10,503 bases of DNA from an uncultured Pseudomonadota bacterium (GTDB taxonomy: Bacteria; Bdellovibrionota_B; Oligoflexia; Oligoflexales; CAILAO01). Positions within the stretch are counted from its first letter, which is position 1. Each line of letters begins with the position of its first letter. The position numbers and the translations under genes are program-made. Positions 6,423-10,503 of the stretch are shown piece after piece. Where the stretch lies: positions 1-10,503 of the forward strand of contig CAILAO010001031.1 in NCBI GenBank assembly GCA_903832105.1, written 5' to 3'. Under the pieces are notes generated by a model. That model was not told the DNA's origin. It saw nothing but the letters and a program-made list of their open reading frames with translations, and searched no databases.

Positions 6423-7445
6423 ATGAGTCAAGATCCATACAAAAAATTGAGGAATGTTATTGAACAAGCAGAAAATGCTAAAACGCTCCAGTTAGAAGCA
6501 GAAACTCGTTTAGAGGAAGCGCGGAGAATTGAAGCTGATGCCTTGGATAAGGTGAATGAGTGTGTAGAAAAGGCAAAAGAGACTGGGGAGAAAATCAATG
6601 AGATGCAAAAGCTTATTGCTGAACTGAAAACGGCAGAGACTCAGTCATCGGCAGAGTTTAGAAATAGGCAGGGGAAGGTCGAAAGAGAGCGAGAGCTACT
6701 TCGCTCCTATCTTAACGAGCTTAATAGCAAGATTAAGCAGGTCATACACGATAGAGAGGCCTCGGATGCCTGCATCAAAGAGCTTGAAGGAAAAAACGTT
6801 GATCTGCTACGAAATCTCGATCATTTCAAAATGCAGCATGAAAGTATACGACGTGAAATCGAAGCGGAAAAAGTGAAAGTTTTTGCTGAAATGCAGGATA
6901 GGCGTAGGAAGCATGATGAAGACATGCTGAAAGAAAAGGAAAAAATCAAAGTAGAACTTGAACTTCAGAAGAAAAAAGAGAAAGAAGAAATCGAACGTCT
7001 TAAGGGTGAGAAAAATGCGTTTGAAGAGGAAATGACGGAGCAAAAAAAGACACTCGAACGGCAGATAGAGCAGTTAGGTGAGTCAAAAAAGAAAGAATTG
7101 GAAGCAAAACTTGAAGAGCAGAAAAGACTGGCAGAAATTGAGATTGAAAAGCGAAAAAAGACCATAGTCGGCGAGTTGGAGAAAGTCAAAGCTGAAGCCG
7201 CTAAAAAAGAAATGGAATTGGAAGACTTACTCTCGCGTGCCGCAGAGGCAATTAGGGAAAGAGATGCTAAATTGGATCTTCTGGAAAGTAAAGTGAAGTA
7301 CATGGAAAGTGATTATGAGAAACAAAAAGAAGTGGCTGAGAAGGCCCTTGGTGAAAAGGATGCCATGAATGCTGACTATGAACTTGCGTTACGCTCCAGA
7401 GAGGCCCTACTCTCTGAGATGGCTCAACTTAAGAATAGAGGATAA
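6423..7445 (+). CDS. Long highly charged coiled-coil protein
   Basis: A 340-residue protein that is helical almost from end to end. Residues about 15-130 have heptad spacing. Residues about 140-280 are dominated by alternating Glu and Lys/Arg with few large hydrophobics, which could form a rigid single alpha-helix rather than a dimer. Residues 280-335 return to heptads. There is no globular domain, membrane segment or catalytic motif. The gap from the AAA+ gene is 14 bases and the ribosome site (GGTGGG) is weak. A spacer or filament-bundling role beside the actin-like protein is plausible, but it is inferred from shape and context only. Confidence 0.83.
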   Translation: MSQDPYKKLRNVIEQAENAKTLQLEAETRLEEARRIEADALDKVNECVEKAKETGEKINEMQKLIAELKTAETQSSAEFRNRQGKVERERELLRSYLNELNSKIKQVIHDREASDACIKELEGKNVDLLRNLDHFKMQHESIRREIEAEKVKVFAEMQDRRRKHDEDMLKEKEKIKVELELQKKKEKEEIERLKGEKNAFEEEMTEQKKTLERQIEQLGESKKKELEAKLEEQKRLAEIEIEKRKKTIVGELEKVKAEAAKKEMELEDLLSRAAEAIRERDAKLDLLESKVKYMESDYEKQKEVAEKALGEKDAMNADYELALRSREALLSEMAQLKNRG

Positions 7446-7499
7446 GATTTAAAGAAGACTGGATCTATTTCGGTGGTGATCGCTAAAAGGAGTTAAATT

Positions 7500-8639
7500 A
7501 TGGTCGATAAGAAATCAGATAAAAACATTCTTGAGGAACTCATCGGTGGAATCAGACAAGTTAGTCAGCACGGAAATCAAGAAAAACTGATGGAAAAGGT
7601 TGATAATCTAAGGGAAAGCGAGAAATCCCTAAACGAAAAAATAGGAAAAGATTCGGCAAGAAACGCCGTAGGTGTGGACATCGGAACTTGCAGGGTTGTG
7701 AGCATGAAGTATGGAGATGGGGGCCAAGCTGAGACTAAGGATCAATTAAATGCATTTTTGACGATGCCAAATTCGCCTGTTGCTATTGAAATGCTTAAGA
7801 AAAACAATATGAAGTTTATCAATATCGAGAAAGATATCGCTGTTCTTGGCTATGACGCACAGGTTTTTGCAAATATTTTCAATAGTGAAGTGCGTCGCCC
7901 CATGGAGCAAGGATTACTCAAGCCTGATGAAACGAGCGCGATACCGGTCCTGAAGGAAATCGTCCGTCTTATCGTTGATATTCCTAAAATGATGGGTACC
8001 AATCTTTGCTTTAGCGTTCCAGCCCCTCAAATTGGATTTGAAAGCGACTTGGTTTTTCATGAGTCAATCTTAAAGAAATACTTTGAAAGTCTTGGGTTCA
8101 ATACAAAGAGCATCACCGAGGGCACTGCTGTTGTTCTTTCGGAACTTGCCAACGATAATTATACCGGCATCGGGATCAGCATGGGCGCAGGTATGTGCAA
8201 TATCTGTTTTTCGTTTTTATCAGTGCCAGTCATTGTTTTTAGTCTACCGCAGGGGGGCGATAACATAGACATTGCCGTTGCGAGAGTCGCTAATGCAACG
8301 AGAAATAGAGTAAGAGTCCTTAAGGAAGAGGGATTAGATCTAGCTAAACCACCGAGTAATAAGATTGAAAGTGCATTTCACATCTATTACGAGGATGCGT
8401 TAGCGAGCCTTTTGAATCATCTCTCCGCGGTATTCTCGCAGGCCGAAAATCTGCCAAGGATCAATCACGCGATACCCATAGTCCTGGCTGGCGGCACCTG
8501 TATGCCAAATGGCTTTAAGGCGTTGTTTGAAAAACTTCTTAAGAAAACAAGCCTCCCCGTCAAAGTGTCTGAGGTCAAAATGGCCTCTGATGTACTCAAG
8601 GCAACGGCAAGAGGTGCGTTTATCAATGCATCAGTATAG
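7500..8639 (+). CDS. Actin-like / Hsp70-superfamily ATPase
   Basis: A 379-residue protein with AAAAGGAG 7 bases before the ATG. A charged helical extension (1-55) precedes the actin fold. Phosphate-1 loop: G-V-D60-I-G62-T63. Phosphate-2 region: I-S227-M-G229-A-G231-M-C-N, where Ser stands in the position usually held by Asp. Adenosine motif: L-A-G-G332-T-C-M-P-G (331-338). A segment around residues 118-141 (G-Y-D-A-x-V-F-A-N, then R-R-P-M-x-x-G-L) matches a distinct family of MreB/ParM-like proteins I have seen in diverse bacteria, so the Ser may be typical of that family. The role is probably nucleotide-dependent polymerisation into a cytoplasmic filament. Position right before a MinD/FlhG-type gene supports a positioning function. 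It is not a chaperone DnaK, since the substrate-binding domain is absent. Confidence 0.88.
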   Translation: MVDKKSDKNILEELIGGIRQVSQHGNQEKLMEKVDNLRESEKSLNEKIGKDSARNAVGVDIGTCRVVSMKYGDGGQAETKDQLNAFLTMPNSPVAIEMLKKNNMKFINIEKDIAVLGYDAQVFANIFNSEVRRPMEQGLLKPDETSAIPVLKEIVRLIVDIPKMMGTNLCFSVPAPQIGFESDLVFHESILKKYFESLGFNTKSITEGTAVVLSELANDNYTGIGISMGAGMCNICFSFLSVPVIVFSLPQGGDNIDIAVARVANATRNRVRVLKEEGLDLAKPPSNKIESAFHIYYEDALASLLNHLSAVFSQAENLPRINHAIPIVLAGGTCMPNGFKALFEKLLKKTSLPVKVSEVKMASDVLKATARGAFINASV

Positions 8640-8675
8640 GCGTCAGTAAGGGCATCAATGTCGGCGCCAGCATAG
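8628..8675 (+). repeat. Degenerate 12-bp tandem repeat across the stop of the actin-like gene
   Basis: Four 12-bp units lie end to end: GCATCAGTATAG, GCGTCAGTAAGG, GCATCAATGTCG and GCGCCAGCATAG. The first contains the TAG stop at 8637-8639, and the last also ends in an in-frame TAG. Because the unit is a multiple of three, the frame stays open between the two stops. This looks like a local tandem expansion of the gene's end, after which the stop in unit 1 became the functional one, or stop codons in later units were lost. Confidence 0.6.
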
Positions 8676-8686
8676 AATCTGGAAAC

Positions 8687-9874
8687 ATGGGTATTATCGA
8701 TAAAAGAGCAAACAAGAGGCTTAGCAACATCAAGGCTGTGTTCCAGTTTGAGCGTACTGAATATGGCGTATTGAATATTTCTAACGGTGGTCTGCTTATC
8801 AGCTGTCCTGAAGGATTTGATTCTGGTGTGATCGAACGCCTAGAGGAAAGAGAGTTCGACTTTAAGCTGATTGACGCAATTTCAAAAAGTGAAATGTACT
8901 TAAAAGGAAAAGGCATCAGATTCGAGAAGGACGACGATCAAATCAAGGTTGTTTCCATCGGTATTTCCTTCGATAAATACCCAAAACAGCGAAGATACGC
9001 GCGGACTATTGCCATCGGCGGCGGAAAGGGCGGTGTTGGCAAAACAATTTTATCGACTAATCTGGCGTTGAGTTTGGCCCAGACTAATAGTCGATCAGTC
9101 GTAGTGTTTGACGGGGATTTTGGAAACGCGAATTGTCACACACTTCTCGGTATTACAAAGGTTGAAAAGTCACTTGAAGACTATTTCTCCGAGAATCTAC
9201 CCTTAAGTGCAATCATTCAACCTACTGCTTACTCTAACGTAAGGCTTGTTTCTGGGGCCTCCAACAAGATCGATGGTTTTTCTGAGCAGCCGCAAAAAAG
9301 AAGAAAGCTTTTCGAAGAAATAAGAAACATCGATTGTGACTATGTGCTCATTGATCTCGGAGCTGGTGTCGGGAATGAAACTCTAGACTTATACAATTTT
9401 TCCGATGAAAAACTCGTGGTTGTGATGCCGCAATTCACGTCCCTAGAAAACGCGTATACTTTCATCAAGTCAGCCTTTATTCTTGACTTGAAATCGAGGA
9501 AGAATCTTGCGGCTATTTATGAGGAAAACGGATATGATCTTGAGGCGTTAAGGGATGCTGTTAAGAAAACTCCTGACGATGATGAAGTGCGGCTGGAATA
9601 TGACAGATTGATTTCAAGTCAAAGTTTTAGGGTGATAGCAAATTATCTTACTGAAGAAAAAGATTTCGTCATCGTTTCAAATCTTCAGAAAATAGTTAAA
9701 GAGTATCTGGACCTTGACTCAAGTTTGGGAGGAAGGCTTAGCGCTTCGAAAGAGGTCAAAAGTTCAGTGAACAAATTGACCCCGTTTGTGGCATTAAATG
9801 CAGATTCGAGCAACAGCAAGGAATTGTTAGTCCTTGCTCATAAGCTTGACACGGAATGGAGAACAAGAAATTAA
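8687..9874 (+). CDS. PilZ domain fused to MinD/FlhG-type ATPase
   Basis: A 395-residue protein. Residues about 5-100 look like a PilZ domain, the main family of cyclic-di-GMP receptors: R7-A-N-K-R11 fits RxxxR, and N30-I-S32-N-G-G35 fits [D/N]xSxxG at the usual distance. Residues about 105-395 are a ParA/MinD-superfamily ATPase: deviant Walker A GGGKGGVGKT 111-120 with signature K114, switch I D142-G-D-F-G-N-A-N149, and Walker B I-D223-L-G-A-G. The switch and following M-P-Q-x-T-S-x-x-x-A-Y segment resemble FlhG/FleN more than chromosomal ParA. A charged helical stretch (about 275-330) lies inside the ATPase, and no clear MinD-type membrane helix ends it. The inferred role is dimer-switch positioning ATPase gated by cyclic-di-GMP. 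Ribosome site is weak (GGA); gap from the previous gene is 47 bases. Confidence 0.87.
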   Translation: MGIIDKRANKRLSNIKAVFQFERTEYGVLNISNGGLLISCPEGFDSGVIERLEEREFDFKLIDAISKSEMYLKGKGIRFEKDDDQIKVVSIGISFDKYPKQRRYARTIAIGGGKGGVGKTILSTNLALSLAQTNSRSVVVFDGDFGNANCHTLLGITKVEKSLEDYFSENLPLSAIIQPTAYSNVRLVSGASNKIDGFSEQPQKRRKLFEEIRNIDCDYVLIDLGAGVGNETLDLYNFSDEKLVVVMPQFTSLENAYTFIKSAFILDLKSRKNLAAIYEENGYDLEALRDAVKKTPDDDEVRLEYDRLISSQSFRVIANYLTEEKDFVIVSNLQKIVKEYLDLDSSLGGRLSASKEVKSSVNKLTPFVALNADSSNSKELLVLAHKLDTEWRTRN

Positions 9875-9907
9875 GGTCATAAAGGCGGTTCACAGCAATT
9901 TAAGTTT

Positions 9908-9914
9908 GGAGAAG
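9908..9914 (+). promoter_or_regulatory. Shine-Dalgarno GGAGAAG that decides the start of the last gene
   Basis: GGAG at 9908-9911 is six bases before the ATG at 9918. The earlier in-frame ATG at 9834 lies inside the PilZ-ATPase gene, has no ribosome site and would force a 41-base overlap. The 9918 start also matches the non-overlapping spacing seen elsewhere in the operon. Confidence 0.65.
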
Positions 9915-9917
9915 AAC

Positions 9918-10322
9918 ATGAAAGACTTCGCAAAATGGTTAGGTACAATGATCGGTAATCTGGTAGTTTTTTTGAAATCAAGCAAGGCAGCTTATTACAA
10001 CGAAAACGAAGTAAGTGCAGTGACCGCGTCTAACCCGAAGAATGCTCCGGAACCCTCACATTCTTCAGAAGAACTTCCGCCCCCAGAATCCCCAGCTCAG
10101 GTGGTCGAGGAAGAGCAGCCCGTAGAGAAAGAGGAAACTTCTCCTCTCGAAGATTTAACCGCGGAAGCTGTCTCTGAGAAAATCACAGAGCATGAAGAAC
10201 CGGAAGATATTCAAGCAGAGGGTCAGGAAGACGTCTCGTCAGACGATACTGAAGAGGACGACCAAGGAGATGAAGTTACTAGCAAAGCCAAGAGCAAGAA
10301 AAAAAAGAGCCGAAGGCGCTGA
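9918..10322 (+). CDS. Small acidic protein with basic C-terminal tail
   Basis: A 134-residue protein from the preferred ATG. Residues 1-22 form an amphipathic helix (W7, I12, L15, F18 with Lys at 2, 6, 20 and 23) that could touch membrane or a partner; it is too short and charged for a clear transmembrane span. The middle (about 35-115) is disordered and rich in Glu, Pro, Asp and Ser. The last dozen residues are nearly all Lys, Arg and Ser, a polyanion- or filament-binding type of tail. A run of eight A's (10299-10306) codes for part of this tail. No family is recognised. It is the last gene before the right inverted-repeat arm, which begins one base after its stop. No strong hairpin-plus-T terminator follows. 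Confidence 0.75.
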   Translation: MKDFAKWLGTMIGNLVVFLKSSKAAYYNENEVSAVTASNPKNAPEPSHSSEELPPPESPAQVVEEEQPVEKEETSPLEDLTAEAVSEKITEHEEPEDIQAEGQEDVSSDDTEEDDQGDEVTSKAKSKKKKSRRR

Positions 10323-10323
10323 T

Positions 10324-10431
10324 TAGGGCGCGTACTCGATTGGCGTAAAAGCCTTCTATCGCTTAGACTTAATCTTCGTCACTGTCTTATGGCTTAATCG
10401 TGATCTCTTTTCTGAAGACTTTAGCTTTGAC
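10324..10431 (-). repeat. Right arm of long inverted repeat flanking the operon
   Basis: The reverse complement of this segment reproduces bases 1-109 with three substitutions and one single-base gap. It fills the whole space between the stop of the last operon gene and the probable end of the converging minus-strand gene, and includes that gene's last codons (TAA at 10421-10423). The hairpin that follows the left arm is not present on the inner side of this arm, where the coding sequence of the last gene starts at once. Confidence 0.93.
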
Positions 10432-10503
10432 TAAGCTTAGAAAGCATTGAAACTATATCAATGATGCACTCTTTACCTTCATCGATCAAAGCGAAATCAG
10501 CAA
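10421..10503 (-). CDS. Partial minus-strand gene, C-terminal end only
   Basis: On the minus strand one frame is open from the window edge for 26 codons and ends in TAA (10421-10423). Its residues read A-D-F-A-L-I-D-E-G-K and on to L-S-K-L-S-Q-S, a protein-like helical C-terminus. The other two minus frames close within the first few codons of the edge. Only the tail is visible, so no family can be given. It converges on the operon, and its last four codons with the stop lie inside the right repeat arm. The short length leaves a real chance that the opening is random. Confidence 0.35.
   Translation of the reverse strand, partial: ADFALIDEGKECIIDIVSMLSKLSQS

Noticed and set aside
6965..7303. 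Minus-strand Ser/Phe-rich open frame opposite the gene 6 coiled coil
   Set aside because: A Ser/Phe-rich reading is the expected antisense of GAA/AAA-rich coiled-coil codons; there is no sign of a membrane protein design.
7500..9874. Plasmid-type ParM/ParA partition locus
   Set aside because: The ATPase switch region is FlhG/MinD-like, there is no centromere-like iteron array or small DNA-binding partner, and actin-type and ParA-type systems normally act separately in partition.
10323..10420. Rho-independent terminator between the converging genes
   Set aside because: The arm has no G/C-rich stem followed by a T run on either strand; termination here cannot be supported from sequence.

Overview
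The window holds one long plus-strand operon of nine genes (about 573 to 10322). It is bounded on both sides by a near-identical 108/109-bp inverted repeat (1-109 and 10324-10431). Base composition looks moderate, with A/T-rich non-coding DNA, and most starts have a Shine-Dalgarno site. No rRNA, tRNA, CRISPR array, transposase or phage structural gene is visible. The gene families (PilZ, FlhG/MinD-type ATPase, Clp AAA+, actin/Hsp70 fold) point to a Gram-negative-type bacterium. A deltaproteobacterial-grade lineage or relative is a reasonable guess, but the sequence does not fix the taxon.

Layout: 1-109 is the left inverted-repeat arm. 110-572 is a non-coding leader with a compact hairpin (109-135), several ATCCT...AGGAT palindromic modules and a weak promoter candidate. 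The genes then follow in order: (1) a HEAT-repeat protein; (2), (3) and (4) three coiled-coil proteins, the third with a helix-turn-helix-like N-terminus; (5) a multidomain AAA+ protein, reading as a possible HORMA-like domain, a linker, a Ycf46-type degenerate AAA domain and one ClpB-type D1 AAA+ module; (6) a long E/K-rich coiled coil; (7) an actin-like/Hsp70-superfamily ATPase; (8) a PilZ domain fused to a MinD/FlhG-type ATPase; (9) a small acidic protein with a basic tail. At the right edge the 3' end of a minus-strand gene probably runs into the right repeat arm, converging on the operon.

Spacing is tight. There are 1-nt stop/start overlaps at 1880 and 4411, gaps of 12-14 nt at three junctions and 43-54 nt at the rest, so the nine products are probably co-expressed. 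The set combines a filament-forming ATPase, a positioning ATPase with a possible cyclic-di-GMP sensor, four coiled-coil scaffolds, a HEAT scaffold and an AAA+ remodeller. Together they look like an intracellular cytoskeletal, positioning or organelle-assembly system. It has no recognisable enzymatic cargo, secretion channel, toxin or nuclease. The mix of coiled-coil, actin-like and ParA/MinD-like genes recalls the accessory mad genes of magnetotactic bacteria, but no mam gene is present and I treat that link as a hypothesis only. The operon as a whole is the most interesting object in the window, with the gene 5 and gene 8 fusions its most distinctive parts.
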